From: Isoetes taiwanensis
Lineage: Eukaryota > Streptophyta > Lycopodiopsida > Isoetales > Isoetaceae
Assembly: GCA_021234155.1 (NCBI GenBank)
Contig: JAJEKV010000030.1
Coordinates: 16,480,003 to 16,544,002 of the forward strand
Direction of reading: 5' to 3'
DNA: 64,000 nt
Part shown: piece after piece, positions 21,901 to 32,793 of the stretch
Layout: each line of letters begins with the position of its first letter
Position numbering within the stretch: the stretch's first letter is position 1
Position numbers and translations under genes: made by a program
Notes under the pieces: generated by a model
The model's input: only the letters and a program-made list of their open reading frames with translations
Told to the model about the DNA's origin: nothing
The model's database searches: none

Positions 21901-24900
21901 TTACTTTTTATAAAGTAGCAAAATGGCAATAAAAAAATATATGTATAGAGTGATGTGAAGTGACATATTCAAGGTTGTGAAAAATTGTAAAAATTATGAA
22001 CAAAATTGTCAAAAATATAGAGTATTTTGACAGACAATCATCAATTCTGCATTTTCAAGTTTCTTACATGTTCGAGTCATCTGAATAAACTTATATTTTG
22101 CAAAGCAGATCGGGGATGCATCTCATCCTCCTCGACTCATTTATTCCCCATCACTCTGAGCCTTCATCCCACATCGGATGTACTGAACGATTCTCTGGCT
22201 AATCGCTCTGCCAAGTGAGTCTTCATTATCATCCTTTGGCCACCTTAGCTCGTTTCGTTCTGAATCCATTACAGTCGACCTTATTAAAGTTTCTGAGTTA
22301 CCCATACGAATCTTGATAAAGCCACCAAAGTCATATGCAAGAACCTTCACTTTCGAGTAGATCTATGATAAAAGAAGATTTTGCTTTGGACTTTGCTCTC
22401 TTTCCCACTCTGCTTTTACCATTCTCCAAAGTATAACTCCCACTGAAAGCACATGCAATGTCATCCTACAGGCACTTTTAATTGAGTGGGAATTCATCCT
22501 CTCTGTTACTTCCTCCAAGATTTAAGCATTTAACTGCTTTCCCGACCATCACATCACACAGTTGGTATATTCTTTTCTCAATTCGCAGAGACTGAACTGC
22601 CGTGATACTCTGAGCAACTTCATAGGCCGGGTACAAGGCCTAGGGCTGCAGTACATGACTCCTCACATCTCTATCCTGAAAGGCCAATATCTCATGTTCC
22701 TCTTGATTCTCAGAATCCTTGCATGTGGAGGGCTGCCTAGATGGCCAGCTGATCGTAATCAGTTTCACCTTGTAATGAAGCTTTGCAAACATGTCACGCT
22801 GTCGAGAAAATTGGAGGCCACTATAGCATCTGCCTCCCCAAAGTGGTTAGAGCAAGATCGAATACTTGTCTCAATACAATCCAATGATTTATTTGGAGTC
22901 AAACAAGCTCTTCCCTCCTTTACTCTTTGTGATTTTCAAGCTTTTAGAGGCATTGATTCGGCAGAGCATGGAACTAGTATTGGGGATGCTAATGAATTGA
23001 ATACTCGCCGGCCGGGCCGCCAACGCAAGGATGCATATTTCTTTCTCTTGTAAGATGGCCTCGCCATCTACAAGGAAATTTGATCTCGTATACCGGAAAT
23101 GTAATGTTTCATGGCTCAATAGCACAAGGATCTAGTTGATCTTTTCGAAAAATCCATTCCTGAAATCATAAGTTTCTTCCAATAACCGGCGTCCGGACGA
23201 AGATTAGAAATCTGATGACCTCAATCATGGTCGCGGGTGCGTGCTTAGAGCTTTTTTTTCGAGCAAGACGCTTAGAGAACTCCATCACATCTGGATCAAT
23301 TTGGTCGTGTATGACTTCATCAAGGTAAAACCAATCTTCAATCTTCTTTGAAGATTTGTTTCTCTTACTAGCATAGCAATGTTAGCAAACAACCGATTCT
23401 TATTTTCCCTTTGTCGTGTTATCTAGTCAAGATACGAACTCAAGCAGATATGTTCTAGATTGGAAAGAAGTTTATTCAATATTGTGATAGTGAGATTTGG
23501 ATCAGCATGAATGTTTGGACACTCAAAAATGCCTTGCAAGATAGTTTTTCTTCATTAAATACCATAGCACCAACAACATGCAGATAAAGGAAATCTTTCT
23601 TCAAGAAAAGATCCTAGGGCACATTGACAAATGGTAGGGTGGTCTTCTTTCTCTCGGTCCATTCCATCAATGTCAAATCGACATATGTAGTTGAGTGTGG
23701 TTGTTCTGCTTTCTTCCTATGTCAGTCAATTTTCTCCTTTCCAAAGATTGTTGTTCTCTGTGTTTGTTCAGCCTTCCTAATGGACCAAAGGAAACATGTT
23801 AGAAAGAACCTACTTTTGGGTAGAACTAGGCAAGAACACGCCCCGAAGCTTACTTTAGTGTGAAGTGTCCTTTTTGCATTTTGTCTCTCGAAGCTAATTC
23901 GTATATGTAGGCACAAACGCACATCCTATGCTTTCTAGAATGGCTACACGAGAAAACTTTTCCAGAAAGCACAAAGAAAGTAAGAGTAGTGCATAAAGCG
24001 CTTCCTCCAAATTTCAACACATCTCCTTATAATTATCGGGAGACTTCTTGTTTCGTGAAATTGCTCACCAAGTGGTATATAGGGCTGTTAGGAAGCCAAG
24101 ACTCTTAAAGAACCTTCCATCCAGAAACACATTGAAGAGCATGAATTCGCTATGCCTCCGAATAAGTGGAATATTGATGCCCCGGATTCCTTTTTGTCAA
24201 GCCTTTTCTTCAAAGCGGTCAAGTCGTCACGCCTAAAGCATGAATCAACGGAAGGCCTGCTGATTACGGTGGCCACCAGCTGTGTAAGTAAACTTCACCA
24301 TCATCCGCCTAATATTGAAGTGCTGGCAGTCTTTGGTCTAGTGAGTCATTGAATCAGGAACTATCAATGTAAGCAAACCTCACCTTTAGTCCACAATCTT
24401 AAGCAAACAACTATGAACAAATACAGCTTTGTATGCAAGGCCTCGTAAGTATTCCCCGCCCATGAGTTTCTTTCTTCAACGTTGTGCATGCATGCCGCTC
24501 AGGTTACGCTTTAAGATTTACTTCTGCGTGGGCTTTGAATTCAACATGGAGTCTTGTGGCTTTGGTGGTGGTCCTCACCGAGACATCAACATGAGGTGTT
24601 TCTTCGTCCAGAGATCAACATGAGGTGTACTCTGTAGATGCTCAGAGGTTTGATGTGGGCAAGGCCCTGGGGGAGGTGCTTCCTCCTCTGAAAGTGCACC
24701 CAGGGTCGCGGACGTGAAGGCTACCAGCCCCCGGCGTCGTGAGAACACGGGGAGTTGCGGTCAGATCGACCCAAGCCCCACTTTATTGTGAAAATTCATC
24801 AGCTTAAATGGATGGAGTTGGTGGATTTGCCTGCGGAGTGGAGCCTACGTGGACTATGTAATATCGACTAAAATGAATTGGAGGGAGGTAGTCTGACCTC
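19000..24900. other. Long stretch without a recognisable gene
   Basis: Open frames up to about 180 residues exist (for example 20,113-20,574, 20,561-21,109 and 22,562-23,053), but none shows a domain, splice pattern or repeat signature I recognise. An AT-rich interval is at 21,780-22,030. Base composition changes several times, suggesting a mosaic of old insertions. A transferred organellar segment is possible but unproven. Confidence 0.45.
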
Positions 24901-24979
24901 TAGCCTCGAAAGCGGGTGAAACGACAGGCGCACGACGCTCAGAGCGTTGTGGTGGGAGTAAAATTTCGAACCGGTGGTG

Positions 24980-25056
24980 GAAGCCGAGGTGGTCTTACCG
25001 AGCAAACTCAACAGAGTCGGTGTTGGAACGTCTACGGAATATCTCGCATACTTCCG
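24980..25056 (+). pseudogene. Exon-like fragment of unknown broken gene (piece 1)
   Basis: An open frame reads VVLPSKLNRVGVG then STEYLAYFR and ends at a good splice donor, CCG|GTAAGTC (GT at 25,057). No family is recognised. It lies just before the first palindrome cluster, as do two later donor-like sites, which is why it is grouped with the pieces at 26.4-28.9 kb. Coding status is inferred only. Confidence 0.25.
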
Positions 25057-25150
25057 GTAAGTCTCATGGAGGAGGTGAAAGCCATTGCGGTGAGTGAAGC
25101 CCGGCGAACAGAGCTGGAGGCCTGGCAGCCTTTTCTCGAATATACGGGTA

Positions 25151-25990
25151 TATAAATTTATACAGAGTGGGTATGGGGCCAGTGGAAGAACCATATGGCA
25201 GACTGTATAAATTTATACGGAAGGTATAAATTTATACGCAGGAGGGCAACATAGAACAGCGGTATAAAATATACTTAAAACTCACGACACTTGTATTGAA
25301 AACTTTATGGAGAAGCGCCATATGAAGCGCACTTAGCAGAGGGTACTTGCTCTACCGGCCACCCTATTTTCTATATACTCTACGGAGTCGCATAGCGCCA
25401 TAAAAGCGCTTTATATACCCCCTTATTTGCTCTCTGAACGCCTATACGTCTATACCTGTCATGGCCACGTAAGTCTAATACCCGCATCGCTCAGTTTCTT
25501 TGTTTTAATCGCCAGAGTAAGCGCCACCGTGAGTAACTTTATACCGAGCAGGAATTGGGATTCGATAATTATATCGATCGGTACTGGAACGGCATAAATT
25601 TATACCGCCGGGAGCAACGGCGGTATAAATTAATGCTCAGAACATAAGCCGGGTATAAATGAATGACATAGTTCCCCGATCGCAGAAGGGGAATTTGCGC
25701 ATCACAGGTGTCGAGCGGTATAAATTTATACCGCTCCGCAATTCACAGTATAAATTTATACCGCCGAAAGCACTTCACAGAGCAAATTTGAAATCGCATC
25801 GTGGTCCCCGAACTGCGAGGGAATTTATACCGCGCTCGAGTATTCCGCGGTATAAATTTATACCCATCAGAAACCTCGGAACGGTATAATTTATAACGCC
25901 GGAAAGTACCGCGGTATAATTATAGCTGACCAGAAATTAGTCAAGATAAATTTTATACCGGCCAGGTCGAAATGCATAAATTTATACCGA
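25151..25990. repeat. TATAAATTTATA palindrome cluster 1
   Basis: About a dozen copies of a palindrome, fullest form CGGTATAAATTTATACCG, at irregular spacing. Perfect TATAAATTTATA cores are at 25,151, 25,206, 25,225, 25,719, 25,749 and 25,851. Variants with one changed or lost base are at 25,593, 25,624, 25,884 and 25,975. Sequence between copies is not repeated, so this is a dispersed motif and not a simple satellite. Confidence 0.85.
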
Positions 25991-26372
25991 TCCGTGAACC
26001 ATTTTGGAATCTGGTGCGTCTAGTGGCTTAAAGAAGAAGTCGCGAACCTTAAAATTTCGCGAATATTCTTGCGCTTTTAAGCTTAAATAACAAATAAAGT
26101 GATAATTTAGTGTAGATTTTATTTTTCGCCTATTTTTACCGCTTTTATGGTACAAAAGGTCTAAAAGGTTCTCGCTTCGTATAAAATGGCCTTTACGCTT
26201 TTCCAGCCCCAGATCAAGTTTGTAAACAAGGCCGGGCCATCGCTGCTGCAACCTGGTTAGAGCCACGCATACGAACCGAAGATCAGACCGCGGCACGCCC
26301 ATTGGGAAAAGAGAGAGCAAACCCAATCGAGGCACTTTACTGTGTCATCAATCGTGGAAGGCAAGGCCAAGA

Positions 26373-26571
26373 GTGACATTATTAATTCTGCCGGGCTTAA
26401 AATTATCAACCTTATTGCTGTATAATGATGATGAAATCTTAATGAAGTGCATTACGCATGACAAGGGGAAGTCTTCACGTTTGAAAGTAAAATGTTTCAA
26501 TAAGCATAGTAAAACCCAAAGATGTGCAAGGAGTATCGCACACAATTACAAGAGAGTGGCTCAGCAGTAAG
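26373..26571 (+). pseudogene. Exon-like fragment of unknown broken gene (piece 2)
   Basis: The open frame contains YNDDEILMKCITHDKGKSS and is lysine/arginine-rich toward its end, reading KRVAQ before a donor-like CA|GTAAGTATT at about 26,570. A lone palindrome copy (GATAAATTTATACCG, about 26,595) follows within the apparent intron. No family is recognised. Confidence 0.3.
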
Positions 26572-26648
26572 TATTTGCTTTAGCGTCTTTACGTGATAAA
26601 TTTATACCGTCATCTTCCTAACTTAACCCCTCGCATTACGTGATATAG

Positions 26649-26922
26649 TGGACATTTATCGTCAGCTTGTGCTTGGCGAAGAAACAAAGGTCAAAGGTCT
26701 CGGCACCACTCCTATCAAGAGTTTGTTAGCGACGAGGAAGTAGAAGAAGAAGAGGAAGAGGAACCAGTGGTGTTAAAGGAAAAGGGTAGAAAGCATTCCT
26801 CAGAGGTAGGATACACAGTTCCCAAAAAGAAATCTAGAGGCACAAAGGCTTTAACTATAGAGGAGTCAACAAGCTCTTCGTATGCCCCGATGATATTGTT
26901 GTGTGAAGCCCTGGGCAGATAA
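26649..26922 (+). pseudogene. Exon-like fragment with acidic tract (piece 3)
   Basis: Two frames look protein-like in succession. The first reads DIYRQLVLGEETKVKG (from 26,650). A frame shift near 26,700 then gives YQEFVSDEEVEEEEEEEPVV, followed by a basic VPKKKSRGTK and a stop at 26,920-26,922. The acidic tract next to a nuclear-localisation-like basic motif would suit a nuclear protein; this is inference. An acceptor-like GATATAG precedes it. The shift could be a real mutation or sequencing error. No start codon lies in the piece, as expected for an internal exon. Confidence 0.35.
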
Positions 26923-27621
26923 ACAATAAGTGCTATTCTGCCGGGTGAATGACACTCAAACCGCTATTAAAGCAAACTATTTCTTTGACATTGAGCACCA
27001 TTAAGAGGCCACCTAAAATGAAGATGGGCCGAAAATACAGTCCCGAAAGTCAGAGGCGCACATGTGGCTATATCGAACAAAGAATGAGAAGAAATCCTCG
27101 CGCCCATGTGCCACTGAAGCGGTTATGGCGGACAGAGCTCGCTGCAACCAACTGGGGTGAAAGATTACAAGAAGGCTGACTGAAGATTACAATACTACGC
27201 TTGGAGGCACACATAGTTACAAGGCAAGGAAAGAACTAGCAAAGCCTAACGGCGTGGAAGAGCCGTGAGAAGCCATATATACGCTGGTGTAACATGAAGA
27301 AGCAAAAGTCATTGCCGTGAGTCGCACCGCATAATGACGTGATTAAAAGCGAGTTTAATAGACAAGATCCGGTTACGTCCTGCGGAGTACGGAATTTAAA
27401 CAAATGTGCTGGAGGGATTTTAAAGCAAGAACAAGCCGCAGTGAGTCAGAAGCCCGTGATGAAAAGCCGCCAAATGGCGATCATGCGATAAGAAGTCGGC
27501 TTATGGCAAGAAAGCACATGATAACTACTTTCAGCCGGCATTCGTGAGATGGCTGCGGGCGAAGCCTCTTCTTTCTATAGTTTTGTAGTGTTTAGCGGTT
27601 TATTAAAAGTAAGTTTGACCA

Positions 27622-27960
27622 GATAAATTTATATCATATCGCCACGGCAGATAAATTTATAATATGCATCTAGGCATCGCAGAGAATTTATATCGTTCGG
27701 CGACCCATAAATTTATACCGTATGCCTAGTCGCTGCATAAATTTATACTGCGGTCTCGCACTTTATAAATTTTATACCACGCGGTATAAATTTATCTGCC
27801 TAGTCGCTTATAAATATATCGGCGGCATCGGTATAAATTTATCGAAATGGGCACGCAGATAAATTTATACCGAAATTTTATAAATTTATATCATGATAGG
27901 TAGCCAAGGGTATAAATTTATACCGCGGTCTGTGGACGCAGAGTAATTTATACCGTGATT
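27622..27960. repeat. TATAAATTTATA palindrome cluster 2
   Basis: The densest cluster: about a dozen palindromes or near-palindromes in 340 bp (27,622, 27,651, 27,706, 27,736, 27,763, 27,783, 27,832, 27,858, 27,879, 27,911 and others). It begins 13 bp after a donor-like AAGTAAGT at 27,608 and ends shortly before an acceptor-like TATTCTCTTACTAG ending near 28,010. Confidence 0.85.
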
Positions 27961-28043
27961 CACAATACACCATGCGGTTTAGAAGTAGACTTAACATATT
28001 CTCTTACTAGCAACACTAAACTAATGGCTTTTGTCCATTTTAC

Positions 28044-28552
28044 GTGTGGGATCTTCAAGAAAGAATTTTTGTGTTCGAAGATGGTGTGATTAAAGAGTGC
28101 CGTACTCCGCAGGAAACCAAAAGGGTGGAGGAATTAAAACAGAAATATATGAGAATGAAATTCCCTCGGACGCGCTATTGTGGATTAAAAGAAATATACT
28201 TTTGTTCGCCTTTTGGAAAGTCGTGGCCAAGGAATTTATTAGATCTAAATGCATAAGGAAGCTAAGATGAAGCCACATTTGCAATCGCCGCTCTTCTTTC
28301 TACATTTTCCGGTCTGGCAACATGTTTTTGCGCCGAAGACATTGTTACCTCGCCGTGCCGAAGTTAATGGAAGCAGCCAAACCTGAGGACTGGGAGGCGC
28401 AAGCTTCACCCAAGCTTGTACCAATCGATAGTATTATTAGAGAGCACGCCGTTAACTTTAGTGGTCAAGGTGTCGGCAAAATATGTTCTCGTTTGTGCCT
28501 TTTTCACACAATATTCTTAGCGAATAAAGGGGCTCCCCGCTGGATTTTTTAA
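28044..28552 (+). pseudogene. Exon-like fragments of unknown broken gene (pieces 4 and 5)
   Basis: Two adjacent open stretches: 28,044-28,256 (charged, LQERIFVFEDGVIKE) and 28,322-28,552 (AVPKLMEAAKPEDWE, then a short hydrophobic end). They follow the acceptor-like site after palindrome cluster 2. They lie in different frames with a short non-coding interval between. No family is recognised. Confidence 0.28.
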
Positions 28553-28974
28553 ACCCGGTTCAGGGAAGAGAAAGCAGACCTTAAGGCAATCAACAGGAAA
28601 GGAGGTCGCCACCAGCGCCTTTGACACTTTATGAAAGACGCAACGCTGGTCGTGACCGCATGTACAGAGTTGTTGAGGCGTGACCGCATCAGGCCGGGAC
28701 ACTTTTGGAGAAGCAAAACTTGCCATTATGTACTGCGATATTCCCTGGCGTGGTTTCAAAATTAAGGACAGTTGACGAGGGAGGCTTTCACGCATCGTGC
28801 AAGTTCACTCTTTTGGAAGGCCTAAAGGAAAATTTATCTCGCTAACTCGAGGTCATTATTTTCCATTCGACCTACAAACAATGTCGGTGCTTAAAACTCT
28901 ATGGGAGCTTGCCCGTATGCCGCTTTGAAAACTGATTTGGTAAGTTTATTTAACGCTTTTTAGTAACCTCCACT

Positions 28975-29150
28975 GATAAATTTATACCAATAAACCGCCT
29001 CTAAGGTTTAAATTATATAGCAAGGCAATGTCCTCAGGAGTAATTATACGGGCTTGCAGCCGCTGTATAAATTTATAAGCCCCAAGAAAGTAGTAATCTC
29101 CCTCGTATAAATTTATATACCCTAAGGCAAACCTCTGGTATAAATTCATA
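28975..29150. repeat. TATAAATTTATA palindrome cluster 3
   Basis: Four copies (28,975, 29,066, 29,106, 29,139) between a donor-like TTGGTAAGTTT (GT near 28,940) and a strong acceptor-like polypyrimidine tract ending TTCATTTGTTAG near 29,219. Confidence 0.8.
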
Positions 29151-29219
29151 AATCACCACACCAATCGAGCTAACTTATTTTCCTTTTGTTTTTATTTTTA
29201 CTAATATTTCATTTGTTAG

Positions 29220-30350
29220 CCGCGCACAGCGTGCCTTTAAACAAACGCGGCGCGGTCATGGTGGTGGTCCGCTTAGTAAGTTGCTTGAGCATCTTCACAT
29301 AGGGTTTTGCCAGACGCCAAAACCATGGTTCACGGACACGCTAATGAAAAAGACTCCTCCTCGGCAATGCTTTCAAATTCTGCCGGTTTTGCAAAAATTA
29401 AGAGACCCCGCCGTACCGACAAGGTGGTGTCCCATTATCGGGGCTGACTTATAAATAATTTTCTGGATACACATAAAGGGTTTTCTCGGGACTGGATCTT
29501 AGACTCCATTTTCCTGCCCTCCTCAGCACTAGCCATTTTTGCCAGCTAATGCTATTCCTCATTTCCACATAGACCCTAGATTAAAATAAATTTACCATCG
29601 TGAATGATAAGCTCTTTTGTGAATCCTTTTCCCCCGATGAAAACGAGGGAATTGGGAGCAAAATGGTGCTGGCGAAAGGCACATATACGTAAATCCAGCC
29701 TCACCTCATGAAGAAGAAATGAGGGAGGTGGAGTCTGTCGACTGAGCTCCCTGTAAGTTCCAGCCAGAGAAAACACTGCACTGCACCATTGAATCAAGGG
29801 GCGCCTCATATTATAACCTCGCAAGAGACTGATCCTAAGGGGAGAACCTGTGGACTGTAAGAGCTAATCTCCGTGAGTAACTCTATACGGTGACAAGATT
29901 TTAAACTATCTTTCATTGTAATCTATGTTACTTAATTTTAATATATTTTGATGAAGATTTCTCTAACTAAAACTTTGTCTCTTCAACAATGTTTAATTAG
30001 AACAATTCTTTTTTGACGTCCATGATTTCACTCTTTCTCTCTTTTCATGTTTGATTTTCTTAGTAATTTATATATTGCTTGCAAAAACACAAAAACTATA
30101 TTTCCTTCATTTTCAACAACAACAAATACTTAATGAGTTTTAAATGTAATGTCTTTTCTCCTCAAAACAAGCTTTTTGTCCTTCTTAAAAAATGAAAGGC
30201 TTCAAAAATAAGTGTTTTTTGGGGTATTTCAATGCTATTTGCTCAACAATCTATTTTGTTCTCTTATTTTGTCCATTTTTTTCAAGTTTCCAATTTTTAT
30301 AGTTAATTTTCAAACGCGGTCTCTTAAATAAGCGCTTTCATTTAAACCTT
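29220..30350. other. Unassigned; AT-rich tail
   Basis: The first ~300 bp after the acceptor-like site could be a further exon, but no clear frame is maintained. From about 29,890 to 30,350 the DNA is AT-rich, with poly-T and poly-A runs and no recognised feature. Confidence 0.4.
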
Positions 30351-30359
30351 GTTAATGGT

Positions 30360-30712
30360 AGAAAGTCCCTTGAACGTCTAATTTTCTTTTTACTTATCTG
30401 CTTCTTTTCGGACTCGCTGAAGTCGAAAGCTCTCAGATCCTTTGATTTTTCTCAGGAATAGCTCGCTTTCTTAGTCCACGAAGTCGAAAACCCTCAAAGG
30501 ATAATCGGGAAAATGTTAGATGGTTTAATCGCGAGTCGAGAAAGTCCCTTGAACGCCTAATTTTCTTTTTACTTATTCAGTTGATCAGCGAAGTCGAGAA
30601 AGCTCTGCATCCTGATGCCAGAAGTTACTGGCTTTCTCGACTCGCCAGAAGTCGAGAAACCCCAAAGGATAATCTGGAAAAATGTTAGGATGGGCTTTCT
30701 CGACTGCCAGTC
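30360..30712. repeat. Two-unit ~175-bp repeat with AGTCGAGAAAG hairpins
   Basis: Units at about 30,360-30,533 and 30,534-30,712 share AAAGTCCCTTGAACG, TAATTTTCTTTTTACTTAT and AAAGGATAATC blocks. The region holds six copies of an AGTCGAGAAAG-type motif, one pair forming a hairpin (TTTCTCGACT ... AGTCGAGAAA, 30,633-30,659). The motif also occurs at 18.7-19.9 kb. Confidence 0.75.
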
Positions 30713-31685
30713 GAAATGGAAAGATTCGTGAGAGTTATTACCCACGTAGTCGGGTACTGCCGCTATTGTGTTCGCGCTGGCTACGCTGGCCGGCCGGTTG
30801 CCGGCGCTTCCGCTTTAAAGAACTTGCACTTCGCTGGTATATTTTATCCTTGATCCTTTTTATGCACTTTCTCCGTCGCGGTTTGCGCCGCTCTCAACAA
30901 TGCTGACCGCCTACAACCCGTGACCTGACACGCTCTTTTCGCATCCTCGACTTTCCAACAATGTACCACCGGGTCGATTCGTTAAAAGGTATGACATCCA
31001 GCATTGATCTGCAACAGGATGTCGCGACCATCAGTCAATTCCAAACATGTGTGCCGATTGTACCCCCGTGGTTGAACAAGACGGCATCTCCGCAAACCTT
31101 CTACCGCCTAATGTCCGCCAGCCAGCCTGTGATATTCCCAACGGATAATACCGGCCAGACGCCCATTTTCTCGCAACTCTCTGCGGAAATCCCATCCATC
31201 ATCCGGATCCATTATTGGGGACCTGGCCCATATCTTGCCTCCCGCCATCCGGGATTCTCCTGTAGTCATCATCCCCATCTTGTTTTTGTGACTTTTTGTG
31301 TATGAACTACAACTTCATTCCCCAATCAGAGAGTGTTGTAGGCCTCAGTACGTGAAGTGAAGCCCCCAGAGCTGAATGCTTTTCCCCACCTCGAAATCTC
31401 CATACCAAGCTCCCCGGATGTTAGGTTCCCAGCCTCTTCATCCCTTCCAGATCCTTCCAAATCTTGCCTCGGACATTCTAAAGGCTGCCTTTTTCTGCGC
31501 CTCAGCCTTGCTCATGAAATAGTGAGAATAATTTTGAAACCAAGTAATTTTTGGTGATAACTTACTCTTCTGCAGTCCCCTACATGTAGTGTTAAATGCT
31601 GGAATCGGGCGCCAGAAAGACGGAGAGCACAACACCGATTTCTTGTACTTAATTCCAGCTCTTTCTTGTCCCTTTCACACACTAG
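30713..31685. other. Right end of central block, unassigned
   Basis: Moderately GC-rich with open frames (for example 30,961-31,305) that I cannot assign. The sequence stops at the assembly gap. Confidence 0.4.
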
Positions 31686-32654
31686 NNNNNNNNNNNNNNN
31701 NNNNNNNNNNNNNNNNNNNNNNNNNNNNNNNNNNNNNNNNNNNNNNNNNNNNNNNNNNNNNNNNNNNNNNNNNNNNNNNNNNNNNNNNNNNNNNNNNNNN
31801 NNNNNNNNNNNNNNNNNNNNNNNNNNNNNNNNNNNNNNNNNNNNNNNNNNNNNNNNNNNNNNNNNNNNNNNNNNNNNNNNNNNNNNNNNNNNNNNNNNNN
31901 NNNNNNNNNNNNNNNNNNNNNNNNNNNNNNNNNNNNNNNNNNNNNNNNNNNNNNNNNNNNNNNNNNNNNNNNNNNNNNNNNNNNNNNNNNNNNNNNNNNN
32001 NNNNNNNNNNNNNNNNNNNNNNNNNNNNNNNNNNNNNNNNNNNNNNNNNNNNNNNNNNNNNNNNNNNNNNNNNNNNNNNNNNNNNNNNNNNNNNNNNNNN
32101 NNNNNNNNNNNNNNNNNNNNNNNNNNNNNNNNNNNNNNNNNNNNNNNNNNNNNNNNNNNNNNNNNNNNNNNNNNNNNNNNNNNNNNNNNNNNNNNNNNNN
32201 NNNNNNNNNNNNNNNNNNNNNNNNNNNNNNNNNNNNNNNNNNNNNNNNNNNNNNNNNNNNNNNNNNNNNNNNNNNNNNNNNNNNNNNNNNNNNNNNNNNN
32301 NNNNNNNNNNNNNNNNNNNNNNNNNNNNNNNNNNNNNNNNNNNNNNNNNNNNNNNNNNNNNNNNNNNNNNNNNNNNNNNNNNNNNNNNNNNNNNNNNNNN
32401 NNNNNNNNNNNNNNNNNNNNNNNNNNNNNNNNNNNNNNNNNNNNNNNNNNNNNNNNNNNNNNNNNNNNNNNNNNNNNNNNNNNNNNNNNNNNNNNNNNNN
32501 NNNNNNNNNNNNNNNNNNNNNNNNNNNNNNNNNNNNNNNNNNNNNNNNNNNNNNNNNNNNNNNNNNNNNNNNNNNNNNNNNNNNNNNNNNNNNNNNNNNN
32601 NNNNNNNNNNNNNNNNNNNNNNNNNNNNNNNNNNNNNNNNNNNNNNNNNNNNNN
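31686..32654. other. Assembly gap (969 N)
   Basis: A run of unknown bases. The true length and content are not known; the junction of the central block with repeat copy B lies close to it. Confidence 0.99.
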
Positions 32655-32734
32655 CCCGCCATGCGTTGCTCACCACTTCATATTGCTGAAGTGGTCCCCT
32701 TCCCACCAATCCTTACTGTAATGGCCACTTCTAC

Positions 32735-32793
32735 AACAAGGCGTTGAACCCGTGACCTTGGGTATGGCAGTTTAACGTCTTACCACAGGACCC
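32735..32793 (-). mobile_element. tRNA-derived SINE head
   Basis: On the minus strand an A-box-like TGGTAAGACGTT (32,785-32,774) is followed about 22 bp later by a B-box-like GGGTTCAACGCC (32,751-32,740), preceded by AAGGTCAC. This arrangement and wording match the tRNA-related 5' region common to many plant SINEs. It abuts repeat copy B; no tail was located before the gap. Confidence 0.55.

Noticed and set aside
22562-23053. 163-residue open frame
   Set aside because: No domain, start context or neighbouring exons to support it.
25151-27960. CRISPR-like array
   Set aside because: Spacing is irregular, the motif is only 12-18 bases and fully palindromic, and the DNA is eukaryotic.
17856-31685. 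Mitochondrial or plastid genes
   Set aside because: No cox, nad, atp, cob, ribosomal protein, rRNA or group II intron signature was recognised, so organellar origin is left as a hypothesis.
31589-32721. Very long open frames across the middle
   Set aside because: They run through the 969-base gap and exist only because N codons are not stops.
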